Positions 35,801-48,758 of a DNA stretch of 64,000 bases are shown here, one piece after another. The position numbers and the translations under genes are program-made. Numbering within the stretch: the stretch's first letter is position 1; each line of letters begins with the position of its first letter. A model generated the notes under the pieces. That model had not been told where the DNA came from. It worked only from the letters and a program-made list of their open reading frames with translations, and searched no databases. Source of the stretch: Perognathus longimembris pacificus (lineage: Eukaryota > Chordata > Mammalia > Rodentia > Heteromyidae); the NCBI RefSeq assembly GCF_023159225.1, contig NC_063184.1, positions 18,651,528-18,715,527 on the forward strand, read 5' to 3'.

Positions 35801-38800
35801 CTAAAAATATCTTCTCATTCCTAAGGGGAAAAAAGGCCTGGAATTGAAATTCAGAAGTGTTTCTCCTATCCTGAAGATTTTGTAAATAACAGTCATCAGT
35901 GTTGAATAGTTAAGGGAAGAAGGCAAAATCTTGAGTCAGGTCCCATGCATGGGTGAGTTCGGGGAAGGAGTGAAAACACCATTCATTCCCAAATTATATG
36001 GATTATTTTCATACCTTTCTTCTTGCTAACGGGACCCCAGACAATAAATCTGAACTACCTTAGCAAATGATGTTATGTTATTACTCTTCCTTCCCTTCTC
36101 TTCAGCTAGTGATAACCAGTGAGAGAAGGGGATACCCAGTGGGAGTTTCCAGGGTGACAATGGCCTTCCTGATTAAAAATTAAAGGAATAGATATGGCGA
36201 GGACATTTCCACTTCTTCTTCATCCTATGAAAGCATAAGATCTGAAGTTGCAGTAGCCACTGGGATCAGAAATAACCAGCCTGAGGAAAGGCCTGGAAAA
36301 CTGTAGACACACTCAGCTTTATCTTATCATGGAGGCTGCCTGCTTCTCCAACTCTTATAAGAAAAATATACCTCTGTCAGCTCATAGGGTACCTTTGGGT
36401 GACTTTGAAACAAATCTCCATTGTTGAAGGATGGTACAGAATTAGTTGGTTTTTCACAGGTGTAATGATTTTGTAGTTGTACAGATATTTTTATTCTCAG
36501 GGGATACATACTTAAGTCATTTGGGGTACAATGCCATAATGTTTGCAATTTATTTTCCATTTCTTCCAGGGAGGGGGGAAGTGGATACACAAAGTTAAAG
36601 CAAATATTGCAAGTTATTGAAGCAACTGGTAAAGGACTGATGATATAGACTTCTGTCTACTATATATGTTTGTAAAACTCTTAAGGTCTAGTTGGCAATA
36701 GACACTCCTTCCACTATTTAGTTTTGAAGATTTTTATTATCTTTAAGTAGTTGCAAAAAAGACTTCCCATTCCCTGAAGCAGTTTATGAATACAGTGCAT
36801 CTTAAGACACCTGCCCTGGTTAGAAAATGGCCGTGCTATGCAGATCATATTAGAACAACACGTTTCTTTAAGGTGTCAGGCAATGTCATAACATTGTAAA
36901 TCACCCACTAATGGAGCCAACAAAACAATTAAAATGAAGAGGAAAACCTAACAGACATAAAGCTGACTAAGATATGAATGTCTGGATGTTTGTCTTTGTT
37001 GTGCAGTACACAGCCTAAACCCAGCCAACTTGCCTCTTGTTTAAATTGCTCTAACTGAGGTATTATGTCCCAGGCAGCTGAATAAACTTCTAACATGCAC
37101 CTATGTGATGGGCTAAGCATGCCTCCTTCAGAACTATACATTGTAGACATGAAAACACTCATATTTTTGCTTCTCACCTAAAATAGAAGTCTGGTAATAA
37201 GACTGGGGGGTGGGAAACACAATTCCTTTATGCAAAACAACTTACCAAAAGCAGTTTACCCTTTCTTGTGAATAATCAAATTGTACAGCTGAACACTCTG
37301 TCAGGTCAAGGATCCGAATTGGTTCTGGTGACTTTAAAAAAGGGAGGAAAAAAGAAAAAGCAAACTGTCACAAAAAGAACACACAAATCTACCCATCACA
37401 TATTCCCTTGCAAAGTGTCTGCCATATATAACTGTTCATTTGCCTCCCACCAGCAGCTCTGTGAGTGGACGGCCTTAGAAAGGGATGTCACTTGGCTCCT
37501 CAGGAATAGTCATTCCTGAAATTTATCAGTGGAATGCCTTTTCAGATTTACCTTTGGTGGAGACAGACTTTTAACCCATAGAAGGGAAGTCTCATTTTTT
37601 TTCTCGTATTTTTTTAAAAAAACATCTACTTGGTCAGAAAGCAAAAAAATAAAGTAAAATTGGCATGGTGAAATGGGCATACAAAATAGACAATTTTAAT
37701 GGGAGAAATTGTTCCAGGAAAAGAAAGTTATAAGTTGGCTCTCTCTCAAAAGAATAATTTAAAAAAAAATTTTTAAGAAAAAATCCCAGCACAACCTCCA
37801 AACCCACAAGAAGGTCTGTGTCCCTTGCTGGCAATAAACAGTCCTGTTTGACAATCTAGTCCAGCCTGTAAAAAGTAAAGAAAGGAAAATTCCTTTCTCC
37901 TAAACAGAACTGAACTTTAGCCAGCCCAGGACAGAAATTTCTGGGCATACATATTCAGGAAAGGAATATTGCTCCTAGCAGGAATCAAAACCTCATGTCT
38001 TGGTTCTCACCTGTAATTGTATGAGACCTGGGGATTTGGGCTTGTACCCAGCCAGGATACACAAATATGAGAGACTCGTATCTCCAGTTGACCCAGGAAG
38101 AGGAACTAGAAAGCGTGGCTCAAATGGTAGAGCTCCAGACCCTGAGTTTCAAGCCCCAGTACTGACACACAAATGAACAAAAACAAACCCATTATGGGGC
38201 TGGGGATATAGCCTAGTGGCAAGAGTGCCTGCCTCAGATACACGAGGCCCTAGGTTCGATTCCCCAGCACCACTTATACAGAAAACGGCCAGAAGCGGCG
38301 CTGTGGCTCAAGTGGCAGAGTGCTAGCCTTGAGCGGGAAGAAGCCAGGGACAGTGCTCAGGCCCTGAGTCCAAGGCCCAGGACTGGCCAAAAACAAAACA
38401 AACAAAACAAAACAAAAACCCATTACATCCCTAGAAATTTAGTCTTTCAGGGGGACAGAGGGAAGTTTAGGGGGGAACATTAAAGGCAGATGCTCCTTTG
38501 ATCTGGGGAGGTAATTTTTTTTAGTATTTTTTATTGTTCTTATAAAGGTGACATACAGAGGGGTTACAGTGACATCGTCAGGTAAAGAGTACATTTCTTT
38601 TTGACAATGTCACCCCTTCCCTTTCTCCCAGTTTTTCCCTCCCATCCTCGCCCACAAGTTGTATAGTTCATTTTCAACATAGTGTCTAGTGAGTACCACT
38701 GCTGCATCTGTTCACTTTTTGTCCCTGGGGAAGTAATTTTTAAAGGAAAAATTACCACCATGTATCTCACCATTTGGTCTTTGAAGTATTTGAGTTCATT

Positions 38801-41800
38801 CCTGTGCAACGTGAACCATCTTGTTTTCCAGGTCTGAGGGGAAAAAATAGTAACAACATAAAAGATGTAAATATAGAAATGCAATGTTTGAACTAGATGA
38901 TGTATTTCATTAGAAATTAAATAAAATAAGCCTTAAGATAATCTAGTGTATCATTTCTGACAAGGAAAAATTTCAAAATATCTACAAACATTAAAATTAT
39001 TCCATGATTAAACAAGCTCATAATAGAGATATCATTAGATAAGCAAAGAGAAGTAGCATATCACCCAAATTCTATTTTATTAACTTTATAATAATAAAGT
39101 TGAATGTATTTTAAGCATTTAGAGTGAGCTAACATTTATCCTTGGGAAAATATATATATTTCTCTGAAAATTTATGTACATAAAATTTCTATTTACACAC
39201 ACATATGCATACACACAAAGAGCTCATTCTTAGATAATGTCAAACATTATTTTTATTCTATAAACAAGCCAATTGAGGTTCAGAAACCTCAAAACACATG
39301 TTATTCTATTCTGGGGATGACAATGCATTAGTTTAAAAAAAAAAGAAAGAGAAACAAGATTTAAGAATAAATATGTGGGCTGGGAATGGGGCTTAGTGGT
39401 AGAGTGCTTGCCTAGCATGCACGAAGCCCTGGGTTCAATTCCTCCGCACCATAGCTGGAAGTGGCGCTGTAGCTCAAGAGGAAGAGGGCTAGCCTTGAGC
39501 AAAAAGAAGCCAGGGACAGTGCTCAGGCCCTGAGTTCAAGCCCCAGGACTGCCCCCCCCAAAAAAAATAAAGAAAAGAAAAGAATAAATATGCAAGCCGG
39601 ACACCAGTGGCTCATGCCTGTAATGCTAGCTACTCAGGAAGCTGAGATCTAAGGATGAGGGTTCAAAGCCAGCCTGGGCAGAGAAGTCCAAGAGACTCTT
39701 ATCTCCAATTAACCATCAGAAGTGACGCTGTGGCTCAAATGGTAGAGCACTAGCCTTGAGCTGAAGAGCTCAGGAACAGCTCCCAAGCCCAGAGTTCAAA
39801 CCCCAGGATTGGAAAAACAAAAAATATTTTTAAAATGCTAGGAATATGCATATCCCCCATACTCAGAGGACATTGAACTTAATGTTCACATTAGATCGAA
39901 ACAAGCAAATCCCAAAGAGACAGGTCAAGTACCCTACTCCTAAAGTCGCAGACACATGGCATGAAGAGTCAATGACTTGTTGAAATTAAATAGAAACGCT
40001 TTAAAGGTAGAGTCACACAAGGGGAGGGGCAAATGGACACAACAGATTTATGAAATCTGAAACTATATTAACCTTGGGATTTATAACAGTGTCAGTGCTG
40101 GTTTTGGCATGCCTTTTGGTAGGCATTATGTACAACTCTGTTTTTGTTTTAAAAGACAAAACAGCAATATACTAGAGTTCACTTACTCTCTGTATCTTCA
40201 ATTGCTTCCATTAAAGAATTACATATTTTCATGAACATGAACTACTGGCTACTCCCAAGTCATTTTCTAGAATTCTGACTAATTAGTTCTAAGAATGAAC
40301 TCTTGAAACAAGTAAATATTGTAAAGTGGGTCAAAATGAGTTGGCAGTTAGTTACAAGAAATAGTACAGATGACAAGCAAATCTCCATGACGTGTCTTTT
40401 TTCTTTGTGGTTGGCACACTTCCTTACCTTGACCAGGCCTCCCTGCTTGGTGAGGTAGCCTTCCTTTGTGCCCAGCTGAAAAAAGAAAAGAAGCTAGAAT
40501 AAAGCACAGAACTGTTGCAACACGATGTCTGATTTTGCATCACTAGCATTAGTAGTAATATTTATTAAAGTGCTGAAGATTTAACCCTACCCGTGGCAGA
40601 CAAACATTTTGCCACTGACCTACATCCTCAGCCCTTCTGTCCCATTTTGGGAAGAATGAGTTTGTCTTTGCTCTCTGACGGATCATCTTTCATTCTTCAC
40701 TTGGGTACTTAGCACTTTTCCATCTGCCCAGAGAGACTATTTACGGATTGAATTATCTGATGTTTTCCCACAGCAACAGGTAGTGATAAAAAAAGGTTCT
40801 CTACTAGCTTGCTAGCAATTTGCAAACAATAAACCACATCAGTCTGCTTATGAAAGGCAGTGCTTGTTAAAGTGCACTGGGCTGGGCTCTGATGGCTCAC
40901 ACCTGTAATGCTACCTAATCAAGTGGCTGAGATCTGTGGATCATGGTTCAAAGCCAGCCCTGGCAGATTTTACCTCCAATTAACCACCAGAAAACTGGAA
41001 GTGGTGCTGTAGCTCAAAGTGCTAGAGTGCTAGTCTTGAGCAAAAAAAGAGCTCAGGAACAGCTCCGAAGCCCCAGAGCTCAAGCCCCCAAACTGACAAA
41101 AAATAAACTTAAAACACAATAATAATAATAATAACAACAAGGTGCACTACGGGAAACCAGGCAACCTGTATTGTGTGAGGGGTATTTACACATACACACA
41201 AACACACATACACATACACACCCATCTGTGATCAATACCCATAGTTAGTGCTCAATACCCACCATAGCCTCTACATTGTATTAAGTGTTGTAAGTGACCT
41301 AGAGAAACTCAAAAGTACACAGAAGATGTGCAGGTTTATGCAAATGCTGTGCCATTTGACATTAGGGACTTGGGTATGGGAGGACAGGGGTATTAATATG
41401 GAGTATCAGCACCAGCCTTACAAGTTCAGAGGGGTGACTATACATTTAAATTCAAGAAAAGAAGATCTTTTCCTTCAGATCTTCCCTGAGTTTATACTTG
41501 GCTAATATGCTTTGTAAAATTTTAAGAGGGAAGAAATAGCTCTGTGGCTCAAAATGGTAGAGTGCTCACCTTAAACGAAAAAGCTTAGGAATCTGAGGAT
41601 CATGGTTCAAAGCCAACCCTGACAAGGCAGTTCTTTTTTTTTTTTGGCCAGTCCTGGGCCTTGGACTCAGGGTCTGAGCACTGTCCCTGGCTTCTTCCAG
41701 CTCAAGGCTAGCACTCTGCCACTTAAGCCACAGCGCCGCTCCTGGCCGCTTTCTGTATATGTGGTGCTGGGGAATCGAACCCAGGGCCTCGTGTATCTGA

Positions 41801-44450
41801 GGCAGGCACTCTTGCCACTAGGCCATATCCCCAGCCCCTGACAAGGCAGTTCTAAGAGACTTTTATCTCTAATTAACCACTAGAAAACTGGAAGTGGTGC
41901 TGTGGCTCAAAGTGGTAGAGTGCTAGGCCTGAGCACAAAGAGCTCAGGAACAGCACCCAGGCCCCAAGTTTTAGCCCCACAAAATAATAATAATAATAAT
42001 AATAATAATAATTTAAAAGTGAATCTTAGAAGCAGCATTTCTAATCTTTAATCACATAGTCATCTTCCTTCCCATCCGTACACTCTCAATTTCTCCTCCT
42101 CTTCCACTGGCTCATATTTTTTTTCTATGAGGTGGATATTTAATAGTGCAAGTTTACTTATACCTGATTTATTCCAAAGAGGTTTGAAGTATAAAGAGGT
42201 CATTTCTTTTAACTCACAAATCATTCATTTGCAAGTAAAGACGAGTATGGCTGAGCAGTGAAAGGCCCTGCCTACTCAGAGCCTCTGCTGCCACGTGTTT
42301 TAGGTTGGATAATTGACTCAAGTGGTAGGCTTCGTAAGTTCAAACTTCTGCACTTCCACAAAAGAAAATTAGCAGCAATATTTTAGCACACACATCCTTA
42401 GCACCTATGATTTAAAATGAACAGCAAGAGCTGGGTGACTAGAAATCCTCAGAAGACTAGGACACCAAGATCAAGAAATTTATAATGTCATAAATTTCTA
42501 AGGAAACTGAATTCTAGGATAGCTTGTTCTAATATGACATAGTGTGCTTTATTTGTAAGTAAAAAAAATGAATTAAAACTAGGAAATGCCTGGGCTGAAA
42601 TCAAGGTTCTTTTTATGGGAGTTTCCAGAGTATTTTTTCCCCTAAGACCAATTCTTCCTACTGAATAAAAAGAGGAACAACTGTACAAGGGATCAAAACA
42701 AGAAATATATACAACCATTTTAGCATAAAGTCAGGCATACACCTGTTACTCTCTTCACTACTGAGGCAGAGGCAGAAAGATCAAGAGTTCATACTAGCAG
42801 CACTTAGGTAACACCAACCTGTCTTAAAAATAAGAAAAATTCTTATGGCATAAAGGTAAGGATAGGGGCTAGGAATATTGCCTAGTGGTAAAGTGCTCGC
42901 CTCGTATACATGAAGCCCTGGGTTCGATTCCTCAGCACCACATATGTAGAAAAAGCCAGAAGTGGCATTGTGGCTCAAGTGGCAGAGTGCTAGCCTTGAG
43001 CAAAAAGAAGCCAGGGACAGTGCTCAGGCCCTGACTTCAAGCCCCAGGACTGGCCAAAAACAAAACAAAACAAAAGTAATGATAAACTCCCAGATGTTCA
43101 TTTAGATAATATTAAGAAATATTAGTGAGTTTAATTTATTTTACTGTTCTCAAAATTAAATTCACTGAGTTGAGCTTAGGCATTATATTAAAATGGCCAA
43201 ATTACCATTTGGGGTTTCCATAAAAATAGAATAAGAGTAAATTTTTAGATAAAAGACCTTCATAGAATTAGGCACTAAGGGCTAGGAATGTGGCTTAGTG
43301 GTAGAGTGCTTGCCTACCATGCATGAAGCCCTGGGTTCGATTCCTCAGTACCACATAAACAGAAAAGGCTGAAAGTGGCTCTGTGGCTCAAGTGGCAGAG
43401 TGCTAGCATTGAGCACAGAGTCTTGGCCCTGAGTTCAAGCCTTCAGTCGGACAGGCAAAAAAAAAAAAAAAGGAATTAGGAACTAAAAGCAAGCTAAGGA
43501 ACAGTGCTACTCAGCCATCTACTTTCTACCCAAATAACATACTATGAGCCTCATATTTTCTATGGTTTTGATAGGTGAGGGCTACATATAGAAGAACTGA
43601 GAATCTTAATTCTGTCCAGGATTTAAGAAATGAAGCAATTCGGGCTGGGGATATAGCCTAGTGGCAAGAGTGCCTGCCTCGGATACACGAGGCCCTAGGT
43701 TCGATTCCCCAGCACCACATATACAGAAAACGGCCAGAAGCGGCGCTGTGGCTCAAGTGGCAGAGTGCTAGCCTTGAGCAGGAAGAAGCCAGGGACAGTG
43801 CTCAGGCCCTGAGTCCAAGGCCCAGGACTGGCCAAAAAAAAAAAAAAAGAAAGAAATGAAGCAATTACACAGTAGATTTACCTTAAAACAAATCCATTAT
43901 CTGAAACAGTAAACATGTTTGTAAGGGCACCAAGTGCATGCATACAGCTTAAATGTTTAAAAACATACTATTAGCCTACATGGCTGCTTGTTTTAAATGT
44001 ACTCAGAAGCCTTTGAGTGGAGTGAAACAAGGTAGGGACTGGGTAAGTACTATTCATCAGGGAATTGTTTGTTTTTGTTCTTTTACTGCAGGCTAGAACT
44101 CTACAACTTAAGCTGCAGCTCCACTTCTGGCTTTTTAGTGGTTCATTGGAGATAAGACTCTCACGGACTTTCCTGCCTAGGTGGATTTGAACTGCGATTC
44201 TCATATCTCAGCCTCCTGGGTAGCCAGGATTACAGGCATGAGCCGCCAGCTCTAAGCTTTGATCATGGCTTCTTGAGGACAGTTTATGCCTAACGGGGTG
44301 GAGACCAGTTGGGAAGGTGGTGTCTTCAGTAAGCTGGGCTAGCAGTGGCTGGAACTGGGTATCAGAGCATGAGTTGGGTGTTGGGGTAGAGGCTTAGGAT
44401 GATGGGTAGCAGGAATAGCAACTGTAAATTGCTTACATTCAACCAGTGAT

Positions 44451-44482
<32 letters not shown>

Positions 44483-46109
44483 TATATATATATTCATTGA
44501 GAATAGTCGAATCCATAATCCCCACTGTTGGTATTTATCAAAATGGAAAGCTAAAATGGCTTGCATGGATTTTGCATGAGCACACAGAGGATTGAATAGA
44601 TGGATGAGCTATTTCCCCATGGTAACATGATTCCTCCCTTTCAGTGACATCTCTGCTCAAATGTTTCCTCAGAGATTCCTCTCTCACTTCCCTTCTCTCC
44701 CTTACCCTACCTTTCCCTTTATTTTTACTCCTTGGTCTTAAAATACTAGGTGGATTACTCTCTTTGACTCCTCACTAGAACTGACGTTCTAAAAGGGGAG
44801 GGCCTTTGCTTAATTTCCTACCAAATTCTAGTGCTTAGTGCTGAGGGCATGGTAGATATTTACAAATTATTATTTAACAAGTAAATTACTTGAATTTAAT
44901 CTTATCCCAGGAATCCAATGACCTGTTGATTTCCAGAAATACATAGTAATGTCTTCAAATGCTGTTTTTCTAAAGATGCTCAATAGTTTTATACAACATT
45001 TCTCTTTCTAGACAATGGGTCATCATTTTTTTTTTGGTTGCAAGTAAGTTCTTTTTCCTATAAATATCCATGAATTCTCTTCCTCTGGTGACAGTGCTTA
45101 CACAAGAACTCCAGGCTCCAAGAGAAAGAAGACCGCTTCCCAAGAACTCTCAGTGCATGGTGTGGCTATTTGGGAAAATGAGTGGAAGCTGCCTTCCCTA
45201 TGCTTAGTGCTAGAGTGCTTGCCTCGCATGCATAAAGCTCTGGGTTCGATTCCTTAGCACCACATACACAGAAAAAGCCAAAAGTGGCTCTGTGGCTCAA
45301 GTGGCAGAGTGCTAGCCTTGAGCATAAAGAAGCAAGGGACAGTGCTCAGGCCCTGGGTTCAAGCCCCAGGACTGGCAATAAAAATAAAACAAAAACTGTT
45401 TAGTCATCTGGGTGAAAACATCTACCACTATTCTACCTTTAACTTGCTTAGCCATTTAAAGACAGATTGAAGTGTCATTTTTGTTGCAGAGCTTCTTGAG
45501 TAGGGAAACATGGTAGGAAATGTTGGGGGGAAGAGAGCTGACTCCATCTTGATTATTAGGTCAACCTGATCCCAAAATTCTGCTTCTGTAAATTGCTTGC
45601 TTAACTTGTTATTTGCTCTACCCCCTGCGTCAAGCCCCTACATCTGTGCTACCTTTATAAACCCCAATTTGAGGACTGCTCGGGGTCACGGTGGCAGCTC
45701 CTGAGTCTGTGCTGCGTCCCTGGCCCGGCGGTTTGCTTTTTGCTTCCCCCAATAAATCCATAAATCTTTTAGCTTGAGTCTGTCTCTGAGTGGTGGACTC
45801 TTGGAGGGACGGTGAATCTCCTCCCTTGAACCTCATAACATTTCTTAACCCCGTAACAATTTTCTAAGTTTTTTTTTTTTTTTTTTTTTTTTTTGGCCAG
45901 TCCTGGGCCTTGGACTCAGGGCCTGAGCACTGTCCCTGGCTTCTTCCCGCTCAAGGCTAGCACTCTGCCACTTGAGCCACAGCGCCGCTTCTGGCCGTTT
46001 TCTGTATATGTGGTGCTGGGGAATCGAACCTAGGGCCTCGTGTATCCGAGGCAGGCACTCTTGCCACTAGGCTATATCCCCAGCCCAATTTTCTAAGTTT
46101 TATCACTAA

Positions 46110-46163
<54 letters not shown>

Positions 46164-48698
46164 TTTATGCTGCTGAGAATTGAACCCAGGGCCTTCGGCA
46201 TGCTAGGCAAATACTCAACCACCAAGCCACCTTTTCCAACCCATGCACTGTACTATTCTTCGGATTTAGTCTATACCAGAGCAACAAGATTGTAGCTTTC
46301 AGGTACTGTCCTTTCCAAATTTTATAACCCAAGTCCGAATTTTTATGCTCACAGGTGGACTTGTACCCTGCTGTGCTTGGTGGCTTTCAGACCGTGTTTT
46401 TGATCAGATCAGTGGTTGCTTACAGAAGGCGCGGTGGGCACGAGGTCGCTTTCGCTCCTCCCTGTCTGCATGGCTGTGTGAACCCGCACCGATTCGTAGA
46501 TGGAAGGTTCTTCCACTCTTCTTGGATAGGGATGTTTCAGAACAATCAGAGTACCTGAATCAAGATGAGAGAATAAACATAATCACATAGGGGCCCTGGA
46601 AGGAAGATCTGGATGTTCCCTAGCCACTGTTTTTCATATATACATTTATTCATATTGTTAACATTCACAAGCTACCAAAGACACACTAGACGCTTAAGCT
46701 GGGCACTGAAACATAAGCTGAAACAGACCATTGTTGGCCCCCTGCTGATGGAGATAGTCATTCAAATGAGCAGGGCGATGAGGACAGTGGTAGCGATGTG
46801 AGCCAAGCAGGACAAGGGCATCTGAGAGCCACAGAAGTGTCTTTTTTTGTGGAATATTCAGGAACATTTTCATAGAGGCAGTTGCTATTAGGTATAAACC
46901 TTGAGCAATAATGAAGGTGGGCTTTATAAAAAGCATTGAAAATAAATCTACACTAATGCCTGGACACACAAAGACCTATTCCATTTCCTTATTTCTTACC
47001 AGTTCCGGAATAAACTTGTGATGGACCACGGCATCTTAAAAAGTAGATTCATGTCCCCCCCCACCCCCCACTAAACTTAACTAAGTGGAGCCTTTGCTTT
47101 TATTAAGTGGGAAGATCACAGACAGGCTCATCTACAAAGATCTCCACATCCATCTGCAGAAAGGGACCTGGCAGATAAGGGGTTCAGCCCAAGAGACTGT
47201 GCCCTGAGGCTAGGGAACTTCATTCAGAGGCTTAGAGAATGTCTGACTAGACACTTCCCCTTCTGCAACTTTCCCCTAAAGAATTAGTCAATCAGAAACT
47301 AGAAACCTTGGCTACAGAATCAAAACTAAAGATTTTTTTCTTCCTTGTGTTGACTGCCTGTTTTTAATTTCACCATCTTTTCTATGGCAAGTGTAATCAA
47401 GATTTTACTGGACAGTGAAGGAAATGGAAAGAATTCAGCCATTCACTAATACAACACCTATTTTTATGTCGCCCTGTTGTGTTTCAGCTCTAGGACTATT
47501 ACAGCTTGCATTCCAAATTAGAGACCAGAAAAGCAATGGGGGAAAAATGCATGAACAAAATAGGGGGAATGGATGGCGAGTTGAAAGGGCAGGGTGGAGC
47601 AAGGGTAATATTTTCCTCAAGTAGTCATCTTTGAAAAGATGATTTGAAAGCTTGTAGAAAGTATTGACCTTGAATCAAGGTAAGAGAGAAAGAAAAATAC
47701 CTTATTATTAGGAACTCCTAATACAGATGTTTGATGCACACGTACACATCATTTTATACTGTTAGTGTATGTACAGTGTCTCATTGTGAAAACTGACCTG
47801 TGCTTTCAGATATGCAGGCCCAGGTCCTGTACAGACATAAAAGAAGCTATGTTGCTAAAAGCCAGATGAGGTTGGAATGAGAAGGGTGGGACTCTCCCCT
47901 GTGTGGATCAGTAGCACTGATCTCACAATAAAAGGGGCTTGGCCATTCTCAGAGGCCTCAGCCCGGCTCTTGCACATTGTCTGTGATCTCCTGTCAGTGC
48001 AGCCCTTCCTGAGAACACATCCAGTGACAGTTTCACAGTCAGAATGAAAACAGTGACATGTAAATCAGGAGCAGCCGTTGAGCAGGCTCAGGGGCTCAGC
48101 AAACACCATTGCAGTTGCTGTGTGGTCCAGGGCTGGCTCTGCCAGAGAGAAAGCCCTCCCTGCCCTGTGTTGTGCTGGCCACTTCCCCTGATGTTATAGA
48201 AAGATCCCTGGACACAGGGAGAGAGATTCATGGGCTGCTACCATAGCCCCTCAATACCTGTTGAACTTGGACAAACTTCTGCTCTTCTTCTGACTGAAAA
48301 TACCTATTCTTCCTTCACAAGGTTGTTTTAAGATTTAAAAATGTTTGTGAAACAACTAAGAAAGTGGTTGATGTTATTGTTGTTTGATAGAGACCATTTT
48401 CAATCCCTTAAATGAAATCCCAATAATCGCATCTTGGGAAACATGGATTTTTAGGTTCCATGAAAAAAAAGGACCTAAGCTAGGAGCTGCTGGCTCATGC
48501 CTGTAAATCCTAGCTATATAGAAGGCTGAGATCTGAGATTGAGGTTCAAAGCCAGCCCAGGCAAGAAATTCTGTAAGATTCTTATCTCCAATTACAACCA
48601 AAAATTCAGAAGTGAGGTGTGGCTGAGTGGTAGAATGCTAGCTTTGGGCAAAAAAAGGAAAGCAAGAGAACAAGGCCTTGAGTTCAAATGCCAGTTCT

Positions 48699-48758
<60 letters not shown>

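Noticed and set aside
37246..37262. Apparent donor (AAGG|gtaaac on minus strand) inside DAPP1 exon 7
   Set aside because: Using it would lose VNCF and leave a frame that does not fit exon 8. The donor at 37245/37246 restores the Cys codon and full PH domain.
42867..43850. Three similar ~200-bp units at roughly regular spacing, array-like
   Set aside because: Each is an independent IDL-Geo insertion with its own flanks; not a CRISPR or tandem satellite array.
47790..48010. Possible second LTR with AATAAA near 47925
   Set aside because: No matching terminal repeats or clear TATA box; too weak to call.
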